Shown here piece by piece: positions 33,701-41,949 of a stretch of 64,000 bases of DNA. The stretch comes from Paraburkholderia xenovorans LB400 (GTDB lineage: Bacteria; Pseudomonadota; Gammaproteobacteria; Burkholderiales; Burkholderiaceae). The stretch spans positions 2,604,001 to 2,668,000 of the forward strand of contig NC_007952.1 in NCBI RefSeq assembly GCF_000013645.1, read 5' to 3'. The position numbers and the translations under genes are program-made. Position 1 is the stretch's first letter, and each line of letters opens with the position of its first letter. The notes beneath the pieces are model-generated. The model saw nothing but the letters and a program-made list of their open reading frames with translations, was not told the DNA's origin and ran no database searches.

Positions 33701-34333
33701 GTCGATGCGCGGCGCGCTTCTACCCACTATTCTGTACGTGTCCGGCGACTTCAGCGGCGCGTCGGTGGCGAGTTGCAATTCGACACGTTTTCCGCTGATC
33801 AGACCGCCGTAGCTGATGCCCTTCGCGGCAGTGTTGCCGTCGCGTGGAAAAACGATACCGTCACGCACGTCGAGTTGTTCGGCGCCAACGTTGAGCCGCG
33901 CAGCCGCTTCCTTTAGAAGAAATTGCCGCGCCTGCGCCGCCGCGTGCCGCAACGGCACGGCCGAAATCTGGATCGTCGCGCTGGCGATCGTCGGCCCCTG
34001 GTTCGGCGCTTCGCGGGTATGGCCGAGCACGATCGACACGCGCGTCAACGGCACATCCAGTTCTTCCGCGACGATCTGCGCGAGCGCCGTGCCAATGCCC
34101 GTGCCGAGATCGACGTGGCCGTTGAACGCGACCACGCTGCCGTCGTCGCGCACCACGAGGAACATGTCCGCCTCGGTCGGCACGAACGACGAACGCGAGC
34201 CCGGCTGACCGATCGCCGGCTTCGCCGGTGCCTGCGGCGGCCGCACGACGATCAGCACACTCTGCGCGTCGTAGAGCTGCTGCCGCGACGGCGGCGCGGT
34301 GCGCCGATCGATGCTGAAATCCGGCCCGGTCAT
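30725..34333 (-). CDS. NicB-like molybdopterin hydroxylase large subunit with three haem-c motifs
   Basis: A 1202-residue fusion. Residues 1-750 form a xanthine-dehydrogenase-type molybdopterin subunit (VAFNGHVDLGTGIGTALAQI, VKAVAEKAGW, GEPPMGAGESASLPGAAA). A membrane segment follows near 775-795 (LGFLGTFAAGALGWLGALSL), then three cytochrome-c domains with CAVCH (827-831), CSACH (973-977) and CAACH (1103-1107). Pseudomonas NicB, about 1190 residues, has the same order and passes electrons to the respiratory chain through cytochrome c. Such enzymes hydroxylate the ring carbon next to nitrogen, as in nicotinate to 6-hydroxynicotinate. It overlaps the 2Fe-2S subunit gene by four bases. Isoquinoline or aldehyde substrates are alternatives. 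Confidence 0.87.
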   Translation of the reverse strand: MTGPDFSIDRRTAPPSRQQLYDAQSVLIVVRPPQAPAKPAIGQPGSRSSFVPTEADMFLVVRDDGSVVAFNGHVDLGTGIGTALAQIVAEELDVPLTRVSIVLGHTREAPNQGPTIASATIQISAVPLRHAAAQARQFLLKEAAARLNVGAEQLDVRDGIVFPRDGNTAAKGISYGGLISGKRVELQLATDAPLKSPDTYRIVGRSAPRIDIPAKATGELSFVHDVRVPGMLHGRVVRPPYAGVAQGEFMGNTLLRVDEDSVSDLPGIVKVVVIRDFVGIVAEREEVAQQAVKRLGVQWKAVEGLPSLETSEEVEAALRANPASRRDLVIEGDVDAALAQESARTLERTYVWPFQMHASIGPSCAVADYREGALKVWSGTQNPHSLRADLALLMNMDEARIEIVRMDAAGCYGRNCADDVAADAALLSRATGSPVRVQLSREDEHAWEPKGAAQLMDVRGALTAEGELAAYDFATRYPSNDAPTLALLLTGTIPARPQVFEMGDRTAVPPYDYRTMRVVCDDTPPIVRASWLRGVSALPNTFAHESFIDELAVEAGVDPVEFRLKHLRDPRAIELVKAVAEKAGWQPRNTEAKEETGDIARGRGIAYARYVHSKFPGFGAAWSAWVADVEVDRRSGELAVTRVVVGQDTGTMVNPDGVRHQIHGNVIQATSRALKERVTFGENAVTSQEWGAYPILTFREVPVIDVVMMPRHGEPPMGAGESASLPGAAAIANALFDATGVRFRRPPFTPETIRAALADAQAEDHAARKKKRWRLGFLGTFAAGALGWLGALSLAPHAIAPVTPPLASAFAPDLVARGKLLASLGNCAVCHTAHNGVPNAGGKPLDTPFGTVYSTNITPDGQTGIGNWSLEAFMRAMRQGISRDGHRLYPAFPYTSFQNTSDDDLKALYAYLMAQTPVRSRAPETKLAYPFSVRPLMAAWNGLFLGRTAFAASATQSAQWNRGAYLVNGLGHCSACHTPRNAFGAEKTGAAFMGGGIAEGWEAPALSTLSTAPVPWSEDELFSYLRHGHAPLHGVAAGPMAPVVGDLAALPDSDIRAMATYLASLNQLEPNANPAATAHQVEQASAITGMPAGLGARLFDGACAACHHTGSGPQLFGAHPSLALNTNLHSATPDNLIRVILDGIGSPARPELGTMPAYRDSFNDAQVAELVSYLRQQFAGGKPAWQDVTASVARIRATPRAE

Positions 34334-34848
34334 GCACGCGCTCCTTCATGCACGGCCGATTGCGCCGCCGTTTGCGCGGCAAGCAATTCGGCGGCGCGCT
34401 GCACCGCGCGCACGATCTCGACATGCGTGCCGCAACGGCACAGATTGCGCGACAACTCGCGCCGGATCGTCTCGACGTCCGGATGCGGATCGCGATCGAG
34501 CAGCGCCTTGACCGTCATGATCATGCCGTTCAGACAATAGCCGCACTGCGCGGCCTGTTCTTCGATAAACGCCTGCTGCACCGGATGCAGCGCGGAGCGC
34601 GTGCCCAGACCTTCCAGCGTGGTGATCTCGCGGCCCAACGCGACCTTCGCGGTGGTGACGCAGGCACGCGTGGGCATGCCGTCGAGCAGGACCGTGCATG
34701 CACCGCATTCGCCGAGACCGCAGCCGAACTTCGGACCGTTCAGCGCGAGGTCGTTGCGCAGCAGGTAGAGCAGCGGCGTGTCGGCGGCAGCGCTGACGAG
34801 ATGCGTCGCGCCGTTCACGTTCAGCGCAAGAGGCGCCGGGCGGTTCAT
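34330..34848 (-). CDS. NicA-like 2Fe-2S subunit of molybdenum hydroxylase
   Basis: A 172-residue small subunit with two [2Fe-2S] clusters. The plant-ferredoxin-type cluster is FGCGLGECGACTVLLDG, with a further Cys in RACV. The second uses CGYC and NLCRCG in the C-terminal four-helix domain (HPVQQAFIEEQAAQCGYC). This is the electron-transfer partner of molybdopterin hydroxylases such as NicAB and IorAB. The ATG at 34848 gives MNRPAPLALNVNGATHLV, a normal N-terminus. It overlaps the large-subunit gene (ATGA), so the two are translationally coupled. No FAD subunit is present, in line with direct cytochrome-c output from the large subunit. Confidence 0.9.
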   Translation of the reverse strand: MNRPAPLALNVNGATHLVSAAADTPLLYLLRNDLALNGPKFGCGLGECGACTVLLDGMPTRACVTTAKVALGREITTLEGLGTRSALHPVQQAFIEEQAAQCGYCLNGMIMTVKALLDRDPHPDVETIRRELSRNLCRCGTHVEIVRAVQRAAELLAAQTAAQSAVHEGARA

Positions 34849-34879
34849 GTCAGTGCCGGCCTGACCGTGCGAAGCGCGT

Positions 34880-36079
34880 TCACAGCACCACCGGCACTTC
34901 GGTAGCCGGTGGCGTGTTGCGGCTCCTCCGGCAACGGATCAGTCCGTCGATCATCACCATGCCCACGCCCGGAATGTCGCCGAGCTGAACGCTTTCTAGC
35001 AGCGTATCGGCCGCCGTATGCTGCGCGCGATCCATGAACACGAGGTCGGCGGGGCGGCCCACTTCGATCAGCCCTTGCCGCAGATTGCGTTGCCGCGCGG
35101 TGTTGCCGGTCGCGAAGCAGAAGGCGATTTCCGCGGGCACGTCGGCGAGGCTCGAGATCAGCGCGATCATCCGCAAAATGCCGAGCGGCTGCACGCCGGA
35201 GCCGGCGGGACTGTCCGTGCCGAGAATGATCCGGTGCGGACACTTCAATTCGATCGCATGACGCGCCGTCAGCAATGCGATCCGTTCGTTGCCGTTGTGG
35301 ACGATTTCCAGCGCGCGGCTCGATTGCTCGCACAGGTCGCACACATGCCGGTAAGACAGCGACGTATGGCCGCCGTTGATGTGGCCGATCACGTCCGCGT
35401 CGGCGGCGAGCACCACGTCGCGATCGATCAGCCCTGAGCCGGGAATCGACGGACCACCCGTGTGAATCGTGCTCTGAATGCCGTACTTGCGCGCCCACGC
35501 GACCATCTGCGCGGCTTCCTCGCCGCCCTTCACGCTGCCGAGGCCGACTTCGCCGAGCAGTTTGACGCCCGCTTCCGAGAGCTCCTTGAAGTCCTCTTCG
35601 ACCATGCCCTTCTCGATCACCGGCGCGCCCGCCATGACCTTGACGCCGCCGCCGACACCCGCGCCACGCATGCCTTCGAACGAGCGTTGCGCGGTAATCG
35701 CAAGCGCCTTCACGCCGAGCACATCCTTCGGACGGCCAGGCAAATGCACTTCGCCGGCGGAAATCATCGTGGTGACGCCGCCGTTCAGATTCGATTCGAT
35801 CCAGCCCATCTGATTCTGGCGCGGCGTCCAGTCGCCGAATACCGGATGCACATGCGAGTCGATCAGGCCGGGCGCGACCGTGGTCCCTTTGCAATCCACC
35901 GTCGTGCGCGCGCCTTCGAGATCGCAGTCCTTTTCCTTGCCGACCGCGACGATCACGCCGTCGTCGATCACCAGCGTGTCGGCGTCGAGAATCGGCCGGT
36001 CGATGTCGCCGGATAACAGCAGCCCGATGTTCGTTACCGCGACCTTGCCCGACAAGCCTGTCAACGTCTCTGCTGCCAT
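34880..36079 (-). CDS. ena: enamidase-like amidohydrolase
   Basis: A 399-residue amidohydrolase-superfamily enzyme. From memory it is strikingly close to Eubacterium barkeri enamidase, which hydrolyses 1,4,5,6-tetrahydro-6-oxonicotinate to 2-formylglutarate and ammonia. Shared blocks include GGVTTMISAGEVHLPGRPKD, LGEVGLGSVK, HTGGPSIPGSG and the C-terminal SRNTPPA. Metal ligands visible are His76 and His78 (DSHVHP), Glu177, His206, His233 (GHINGG) and Asp289 (GTDSPAGSG). The start at 36079 has AGGAGAAG upstream; a longer frame to 36148 is unconserved. With the reductase and hydroxylase genes it would open the reduced pyridone ring. An imidazolone or hydantoin-like substrate is the main alternative. 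Confidence 0.82.
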   Translation of the reverse strand: MAAETLTGLSGKVAVTNIGLLLSGDIDRPILDADTLVIDDGVIVAVGKEKDCDLEGARTTVDCKGTTVAPGLIDSHVHPVFGDWTPRQNQMGWIESNLNGGVTTMISAGEVHLPGRPKDVLGVKALAITAQRSFEGMRGAGVGGGVKVMAGAPVIEKGMVEEDFKELSEAGVKLLGEVGLGSVKGGEEAAQMVAWARKYGIQSTIHTGGPSIPGSGLIDRDVVLAADADVIGHINGGHTSLSYRHVCDLCEQSSRALEIVHNGNERIALLTARHAIELKCPHRIILGTDSPAGSGVQPLGILRMIALISSLADVPAEIAFCFATGNTARQRNLRQGLIEVGRPADLVFMDRAQHTAADTLLESVQLGDIPGVGMVMIDGLIRCRRSRNTPPATEVPVVL

Positions 36080-36157
36080 CTGCTTCTCCTTTCGCAACGA
36101 CTGCCCGGCGCTCACGAAGTGCCACAGCGTGCACTTCGCATGCGCCAATGGAAGAAA

Positions 36158-36871
36158 TCACACGCTCAGATAAGCGCGCCTCACTGTTTCGTTCTGTGCG
36201 AGTTCGCCGATCGTGCCGCTGAAGCGGATCTGCCCTTTTTCGAGCACATACGCGCGGTCGCTGACCAGCTCGGCGAAGTGCAGGTTCTGTTCGGACAACA
36301 GAATCGACAGGCCTTCGCGCTTGAGTTCGAGAATCATGTTCGCCATCTGTTCGACGATCACCGGCGCCACGCCTTCGGACGGTTCGTCGAGCAGCACCAG
36401 ATACGGATTGCCCATCAGCGTGCGCGACACGGTGAGCATCTGCTGCTCGCCGCCGCTCATCTGGCCGCCCGGACGCTGCGGCATTTCGCCGAGATTGGGA
36501 AAGAGCCGGAACAGTTTTTCCGGCGTCCATTGCGGTGCGCCTTCGCGCGGCGGCTGACGGCCGGTGTCGAGGTTCTCCATCACGGTCAGATCGGCGAACA
36601 CGCGACGATCCTCGGGCACGAAGCCCATGCCCATGCGCGCGATCCTGTACGGCGGCAACGCCGCGATGTTCTGCCCGCGAAAATTCACTTCGCCCTGGCG
36701 GCGCGGCAGCAGACCCATCACTGCTTTCATCGTGGTGGATTTGCCGGCGCCGTTGCGGCCCATCAGCGCGACGACTTCACCGCGGCCGACTTCGAGGCCG
36801 ACGTCGAACAGAATATGCGCGCGGCCATAGAACGCGTTGAGACCGGAGACTTTCAGCATTGGCTCGCTCAT
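36158..36871 (-). CDS. livF: branched-chain-type ABC transporter ATPase, LivF-like
   Basis: ATP-binding protein of 237 residues. Walker A is GRNGAGKST, the ABC signature MSGGEQQML, and Walker B YLVLLDEPSEGVAP. The C-terminal SILLSEQNLHFAELVSDRAY is typical of LivF. The start overlaps the livG stop by four bases. It energises uptake through the fused permease, together with LivG. Genes for a solute-binding protein and catabolic enzymes in the same operon point to a pyridine-type substrate. Confidence 0.92.
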   Translation of the reverse strand: MSEPMLKVSGLNAFYGRAHILFDVGLEVGRGEVVALMGRNGAGKSTTMKAVMGLLPRRQGEVNFRGQNIAALPPYRIARMGMGFVPEDRRVFADLTVMENLDTGRQPPREGAPQWTPEKLFRLFPNLGEMPQRPGGQMSGGEQQMLTVSRTLMGNPYLVLLDEPSEGVAPVIVEQMANMILELKREGLSILLSEQNLHFAELVSDRAYVLEKGQIRFSGTIGELAQNETVRRAYLSV

Positions 36872-37677
36872 TGCAGCGCTCCCTGGCCTTGATGACCGCC
36901 CGCTGCCTCGTGCAGCGGCGCGTGCGGCTGGAAGGTCTTGCCGGTGCCGAAATAGACTTCCTGGACGCGCGGGTCGTTGCGGATCGTGTCGGCGTCGCCC
37001 TCGGCGATCAGCTTGCCGCGCGCGAGCACGATCATGCGATCGGCGTAGGCGAATACCACGTCCATGCTGTGCTCGGTAAAAAGCACGCCGATCTTGTGTT
37101 CGGTGACGAGACGCTTCGTTAGCGCCATCAATTCATTACGCTCCTTCGGCGCCATGCCGGCGGTGGGTTCATCCATCAATAGCAGCCGGGGGCGGTTGGC
37201 AAGCGCAATCGCGAGTTCCACGCGCTTGACGTCGCCATAAGCGAGCACGCCGCACGCGCGGTTCGCGTCCGCGGCCATGCCGACCTGTTCGAGCAACGTG
37301 AAGGCTTCGTCGGCGTAGCGCGAGCGGGCGGCCTTCCATAGCCCGAAAGTCTTGCGTTCGCGCGAGACCAGGGCCATCTGCACGTTCTCGATCACGGTCA
37401 TGGAATTGAAGGTCGCGGCGATCTGAAACGTGCGGCCCACGCCCAGCCGCCAGATCTCACGCGGACGCATGCCGACCAGTTCGTGACCGTCGAGGCGAAT
37501 CGATCCGGATGAAGGCGGCAATTGCCCGTTGACCATGTTGAAACAGGTGGACTTGCCCGCGCCGTTCGGCCCGAGCAGAGCCAGCAATTGACCGGCTTCG
37601 AGATCGAACGAGACGTTGTCGACCGCCTTGAGGCCGCCGAACGATCTGGAGAGACCGCTGACGCGCAGCAAGCTCAT
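36868..37677 (-). CDS. livG: branched-chain-type ABC transporter ATPase, LivG-like
   Basis: ATP-binding protein of 269 residues. Walker A is GPNGAGKSTCFN and Walker B RLLLMDEPTAGMAP; the ABC signature is replaced by LAYGDVKRVE, where most family members have LSYGxQR. FGGLKAVDNVSFDLEAGQLL is the usual LivG beginning. It overlaps the permease gene at its start and livF at its end, each by four bases. The last 25 residues (HAPLHEAAGGHQGQG) are an unconserved tail. Confidence 0.92.
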   Translation of the reverse strand: MSLLRVSGLSRSFGGLKAVDNVSFDLEAGQLLALLGPNGAGKSTCFNMVNGQLPPSSGSIRLDGHELVGMRPREIWRLGVGRTFQIAATFNSMTVIENVQMALVSRERKTFGLWKAARSRYADEAFTLLEQVGMAADANRACGVLAYGDVKRVELAIALANRPRLLLMDEPTAGMAPKERNELMALTKRLVTEHKIGVLFTEHSMDVVFAYADRMIVLARGKLIAEGDADTIRNDPRVQEVYFGTGKTFQPHAPLHEAAGGHQGQGALQ

Positions 37678-39614
37678 AGCCCCTCCTCGATCGCCGCGCG
37701 TTGAGACGGCGAAACGGTGCTCTTTTCCGGCGGGTCGAAAGTATCGTCGCCGAAACGCTCGCGAATGAAGCCGACGATCCCCTGCGGAAACGCGATCACC
37801 AGCAGCAGGATCGCGAAGCCCAGCAGCGCTTGCCAGTAGTCGGTCTGCCGTGCAACGGTGTCCTGCAGCCACGTGAACACGGCCGCGCCCACAATCGGCC
37901 CGGTGAGCGTCTGCAAGCCGCCGAGCAGCACCATCACGAGGCCGTCCACCGAACGGCTCACGCTGATCACCTCCGGCGAAATCGTGCCCTTGGAGAACGC
38001 ATAGAGCGAGCCGGCGAGTCCGCAGAACAACGACGCGATCACGAACGCGGCCCATTGCACGCGCTTCACGTCGATACCGATCGCCTCGGCGCGCAGCATG
38101 GAATCACGCGACGCACGCATGGCGTAGCCCAATGGCGAGAACAGCATCTTGCGCAACAGCCACACGCCGACCACGACGCAGGCGAGCGTCAGATAATAAA
38201 AAGCCACCGGCGAAGACAGCCAGTTCGACGGCCACAAACCGAGAATGCCGTTGCTGCCGCCCGTCACGTCGTCCCACTGGAACACCACCGACCAGACGAT
38301 CTGTGCGAACGCGAGCGTGAGCATCGCGAGATAGACGCCGGAGAGGCGCACGCAGAACCAGCCGAACACCAGCGCGCCGGCCACGGCCAACAGCGGGCCG
38401 AGCAGCAACGCGGCTTCCATCGGCAGATCGAGCACTTTGAGGAACAGCGCGGCGCCGTATGCGCCCAGTCCGAAGTACGCGGCGTGGCCGAACGAATGCA
38501 TGCCGCCCGGTCCCATGATGAAATGCAGGCTGGTGGCGAACAGCACGGCGATCAGGATCTCCACCAGCAACACGGGCATGTATGGAAATGCGTTGGCCGC
38601 GAGCGGCGCAAGCACGAGCACCAGCAAAGCGATGGCCGCCAGCCACTTGAGCCGTTTGCCCGCCGGACGCAAAGGCGTCTCCGGGGCCGCCATGCCGCGC
38701 ACCGCGGCGCTCGCGCGGCCGAGCAATCCCCACGGACGCACCACCAGCACCACCGCCATCACCACGAATTCGGCCACCAGCGTGAAGCGGCTCAACGAAA
38801 GACCGACGCCGAAGATCGTCACATGGCCGATGCCGATGCACAGCGCCTTGATCTCCGCGATGATCAGCGCGGCAATGAACGCCCCCGGAATCGACCCCAT
38901 GCCTCCGACCACCACCACGACGAACGCGTTGCCGATCGTCTCCAGATCCAGCGACAGATTCGCCGACATGCGCGGCCCTTGCAGCGCGCCGCCCAACCCG
39001 GCGAGAAACGCGCCGACGAAAAACACCCCGGTAAACAGCCAGGCCTGATTGATGCCGAGCGCGCCGAGCATCTCGCGGTCCTGCGTGGCGGCGCGCACCA
39101 GCGTGCCCCAGCGTGTGCGTGTCAACGCGTACCAGAGCAGCAGCAACACGACGGGACCGATCACGATCAAGGCGATGTCGTAGGTAGGCAGCGGATGGCC
39201 GAGGAAATCGACCGCGCCCGCCAGATGCGGCGCACGCGGTCCGAACAGGTCTTCCGGACCCCACAGCCACAGCGCGGCGTCGCGAAAGATCAGCACCAGC
39301 GCGAACGTGGCGAGCAGATGAAACAGTTCGGGCGCCTGGTAGATGCGCCGCAGCACCAGCATCTCGACCAGCGCGCCCAGCACCGCGACCACCAGCGCCG
39401 CGGCGAGCACGGAGAACCAGAAGCCGCCCGCCGTGTGTCCGAAGCGGCTCGCGATGCTATACGCGACATAGATGCCGAACATATAGAACGAGCCGTGCGC
39501 AAAGTTGACGATGCGTGTCACGCCGAAGATCAGCGACAAACCGGCGGCGACGAGAAACAGCGTCGACGCGTCGGCGAGTCCATTGACCAGCTGTACCAGC
39601 AAATTCGAAAACAT
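37674..39614 (-). CDS. fused LivH-LivM permease of the ABC transporter
   Basis: One 646-residue polypeptide carries both permeases that are usually separate. Residues 1-300 match LivH (LIFGVTRIVNFAHGSFYMFG, then ATQDREMLGALGIN and NAFVVVVVGGMGSIPGA), and residues 340-620 match LivM (MGPGGMHSFGHAAYFGLGAY, then SRDSMLRAEAIGIDV). About fifteen hydrophobic helices are visible, with a cytoplasmic linker rich in Pro/Ala near 315-335. The start at 39614 gives MFSNLLVQLVNGLADASTLF; the upstream extension is unconserved. Fusion fixes a 1:1 ratio of the two halves. Confidence 0.9.
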   Translation of the reverse strand: MFSNLLVQLVNGLADASTLFLVAAGLSLIFGVTRIVNFAHGSFYMFGIYVAYSIASRFGHTAGGFWFSVLAAALVVAVLGALVEMLVLRRIYQAPELFHLLATFALVLIFRDAALWLWGPEDLFGPRAPHLAGAVDFLGHPLPTYDIALIVIGPVVLLLLWYALTRTRWGTLVRAATQDREMLGALGINQAWLFTGVFFVGAFLAGLGGALQGPRMSANLSLDLETIGNAFVVVVVGGMGSIPGAFIAALIIAEIKALCIGIGHVTIFGVGLSLSRFTLVAEFVVMAVVLVVRPWGLLGRASAAVRGMAAPETPLRPAGKRLKWLAAIALLVLVLAPLAANAFPYMPVLLVEILIAVLFATSLHFIMGPGGMHSFGHAAYFGLGAYGAALFLKVLDLPMEAALLLGPLLAVAGALVFGWFCVRLSGVYLAMLTLAFAQIVWSVVFQWDDVTGGSNGILGLWPSNWLSSPVAFYYLTLACVVVGVWLLRKMLFSPLGYAMRASRDSMLRAEAIGIDVKRVQWAAFVIASLFCGLAGSLYAFSKGTISPEVISVSRSVDGLVMVLLGGLQTLTGPIVGAAVFTWLQDTVARQTDYWQALLGFAILLLVIAFPQGIVGFIRERFGDDTFDPPEKSTVSPSQRAAIEEGL

Positions 39615-39755
39615 CGCGACCCTCGGCAGCTTGCTGAACGGCGAGCGCGCAGCAGTGGCGCATTCGACCCGACCAGCAGACGTTGCAGCGCGTGCGGCAC
39701 CATGCGCGCACGCGTCAACGGCAGGACAGTAACAGCCCAATAACCGGATGCAAAC

Positions 39756-40340
39756 TCAGCGCAGACCGTCTTCGCCTTTGATCTCGCTTACCTGCAGGCC
39801 GCCGATGCGCGGCAACGGCCGGCCCGACGCCGTCACCGCGACGGCCACCACGATCTCGTTCGCGCGCGGCGCGTCGGATACGCGCGCCTCGATCGCGTCG
39901 AAATGACTGCGCACGAAGGCCGCGTCCTTGTGGCCGAGCGGCACGTCGATCGCGGTGCCGAGCGTGCCCATCTTCTTCGCCGACGGCACCAGCGCCGCGC
40001 CCTTCTCCACCGCCACTCGCAGCGGCGCACCGAGCTTCGGATGCAGGATCGCGGCGGCATGCTCCAGTTCGCCCGCCTCGCCGACAATCGCGGCCTTGCC
40101 ATAGCTTTGCGCCTCGCCCGGCGCGATGCCGAGCGCTTCGACGCACTTGCTGCCGAGCAATGCGCCCAACTCTTCGCCGGCCTCGATCAGCGCGTCGAGT
40201 TTTGCTTCGTAGCGGCCCGCATAGGGATTCTCGATCACCGCAATCGCGACCGCGCGGCGTGCCGGCGGATTGACCGCCTGCCCCATTTCAATGCGTGTTT
40301 CATCCACTTGCACGACCAGCTTGCGAAGCTTGATTGCCAT
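39756..40340 (-). CDS. AA_synth (DUF1185) family protein, copy 2
   Basis: A 194-residue protein of the 'amino acid synthesis' family (PF06684), whose function is unknown despite the name. It shares NPYAGRYEAK, YGKAAIVGEAGELEH, VPSAKKMG and VRSHFDAIEARV with the next upstream gene, so the two are tandem paralogues roughly 45% identical by eye. No signal peptide or membrane segment is present. Its position between the reductase/UPF0280 genes and the transporter suggests a role in N-heterocycle breakdown, perhaps in hydrolysis or isomerisation of a ring-derived intermediate. The two copies may form one hetero-oligomer. Confidence 0.75.
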   Translation of the reverse strand: MAIKLRKLVVQVDETRIEMGQAVNPPARRAVAIAVIENPYAGRYEAKLDALIEAGEELGALLGSKCVEALGIAPGEAQSYGKAAIVGEAGELEHAAAILHPKLGAPLRVAVEKGAALVPSAKKMGTLGTAIDVPLGHKDAAFVRSHFDAIEARVSDAPRANEIVVAVAVTASGRPLPRIGGLQVSEIKGEDGLR

Positions 40341-40400
40341 TTCGCTCTCCGAGTTTCGATGCCTGTTCCGCGTTATTTCAATGCGCCAACCGGGCGCCGC

Positions 40401-40991
40401 TCAGCGCAAACCGTCCTTGCCCACGATCGCCTCTTTCGCGAGGCCGCCCACGCGCGCATGCACGCGCTGCCCTGTGCTCATCGCGAGGATATACACCAGC
40501 TCGTCCGCGGCGGGCGCGCCGGGCACGCGCACTTCGATCGCGTCGAAATGGCTGCGCACATAGCTCGCGTTGACGTGCGTGAGCGGCACGTCGAGCGCGG
40601 TGGACGGTGCGCCGACCTTCTTGGTGGACGGCACGATGGCGTTGGTAGGCACACCGTTTTTCTCCAGCAGCTCGCGCATCGCATAGCCGCCCGGCACATG
40701 CCACAGCGCGCCATGCTCCAGTTCGCCGCGCGAGCCCACAATCGCGCCCTTGCCGTAACCTTCGATCGACGCATGCGGCACCGCCATCGCCGCCAGCAGC
40801 CGCTGCGCCATGTCGAAGCCGATAGGTTTGAGCGCTTCCATTGCGTGCTCGATTTTCGCTTCGTAGCGCCCGGCGAACGGGTTGGTCATCACCGCGGCAA
40901 TCGCGCCGCGTCTGAGCGGCTGCGCGGGCGCGGGACCGAACTCGTGAAAGATGTCTTCGACGTGCGTCAGCACGCGGCGTATTTCGAACAC
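40401..40991 (-). CDS. AA_synth (DUF1185) family protein, copy 1
   Basis: A 196-residue protein of PF06684, starting with GTG at 40991 (MFEIRRVLTHVEDIFHEFG). Shared core motifs with the neighbouring copy are NPFAGRYEAK, YGKGAIVGSRGELEH, VPSTKKVG and YVRSHFDAIEVRV. It overlaps the UPF0280 stop by 25 bp and is 60 bp before copy 2. The biochemical role is unknown. Retention of two diverged copies in one operon argues for distinct or complementary roles rather than recent duplication. Confidence 0.75.
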   Translation of the reverse strand: MFEIRRVLTHVEDIFHEFGPAPAQPLRRGAIAAVMTNPFAGRYEAKIEHAMEALKPIGFDMAQRLLAAMAVPHASIEGYGKGAIVGSRGELEHGALWHVPGGYAMRELLEKNGVPTNAIVPSTKKVGAPSTALDVPLTHVNASYVRSHFDAIEVRVPGAPAADELVYILAMSTGQRVHARVGGLAKEAIVGKDGLR

Positions 40992-41908
40992 GGCGCCTCC
41001 GTTGTTATCTGCGCGCGCTGCGTGAGCAACCCGCCTGTGTGATGAATGCCGGCAACGCGCACCCGCCCTTGCAGGAATAGCGCGGCGCCTTCGATCAAAC
41101 CCTGGTCGAGCAAACGCTGTGCGGTTTCGACGCCCCGCGCCAGCGCGAAATCGATCAGCGGCTGCGGTAGAGATGGCACGTCCACGGTGACGAGCCTGTC
41201 GCCGAGGTCGGTATCGTCTTTCAACGACGCAGCCGGACGCCGCAAAATGCCCGGGTGGTCCAGGTCGACGGCGTTCGCGATCATCGTCGCAGCGGCGTCC
41301 GCGGTGGCGGCGTTGCGCGCGAGCACGGTGACGCTGTCGGCAATCCCGAGGCTGAAACTGCGGCCGCGCCAGCCGCTCGTTGCAATGCCGCGAACGGCGA
41401 GGCCGGCGTCGAGCGTCAGGCTGGCGTCGAGCGCCTGATCGCGCGAGAGCCGCGCGGGCGAGAACGATGCCAGATCGGCGAACACGCCAACACGGTATTG
41501 CCGCCCCTCGGTCAAATAAAGTGCAATGTCGCCGCCGTTGTTGATGAAGGCGCGCGATATGCCTTCGCGCGCGAACGCCGTGATCAGTTCATCGGCGACG
41601 CTGCCCGCCACCGCGGCCATCGGCGTGATGTAGCGCGCGCGGTGAGGGTGACAGGCCGACCACATGCGGCGGGCAACCGGCCCTTGCAACTGCGTGTCGT
41701 CTTTCAACGCGGCTTCGGCCGGCACCGGTTGCCGGAGCTGTTTCAACTCGCCGGCCAGTTCCGGCAACACGTCGACAAAGCGCGCCCAGCACGCCTCATA
41801 TGCGGCCTGCAGCGCCGAAGGCGTGCCGTCCGCGCTGAGGATCAGGTCGATCGGCCCATGCTGCCAATGCCAGCGGCTCGCGTCGAGTCGGGTGCGGGTG
41901 GGGTTCAT
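40967..41908 (-). CDS. UPF0280 family protein (ApbE-like fold)
   Basis: A 313-residue protein of the UPF0280 family: HPHRARYITPMAAVAGSVAD, AFINNGGDIALYL, RGIATSGWRGRSFSLGIADS and an MIANAVDLDHPGI segment. Structural genomics placed UPF0280 in the ApbE-like superfamily, the fold of flavin transferases, although the family itself has no proven reaction. It lies 41 bp after the hydroxynicotinate reductase gene. A role in attaching or inserting flavin in that flavo-iron-sulfur enzyme is an attractive inference. ATG at 41908; the frame further upstream is antisense-type filler over the reductase gene. Confidence 0.78.
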   Translation of the reverse strand: MNPTRTRLDASRWHWQHGPIDLILSADGTPSALQAAYEACWARFVDVLPELAGELKQLRQPVPAEAALKDDTQLQGPVARRMWSACHPHRARYITPMAAVAGSVADELITAFAREGISRAFINNGGDIALYLTEGRQYRVGVFADLASFSPARLSRDQALDASLTLDAGLAVRGIATSGWRGRSFSLGIADSVTVLARNAATADAAATMIANAVDLDHPGILRRPAASLKDDTDLGDRLVTVDVPSLPQPLIDFALARGVETAQRLLDQGLIEGAALFLQGRVRVAGIHHTGGLLTQRAQITTEAPCSKYAAC

Positions 41909-41949
41909 CGTGTCCGTTGCGTTCTTCACGTTGGCGCTGTCGGGCGCTG

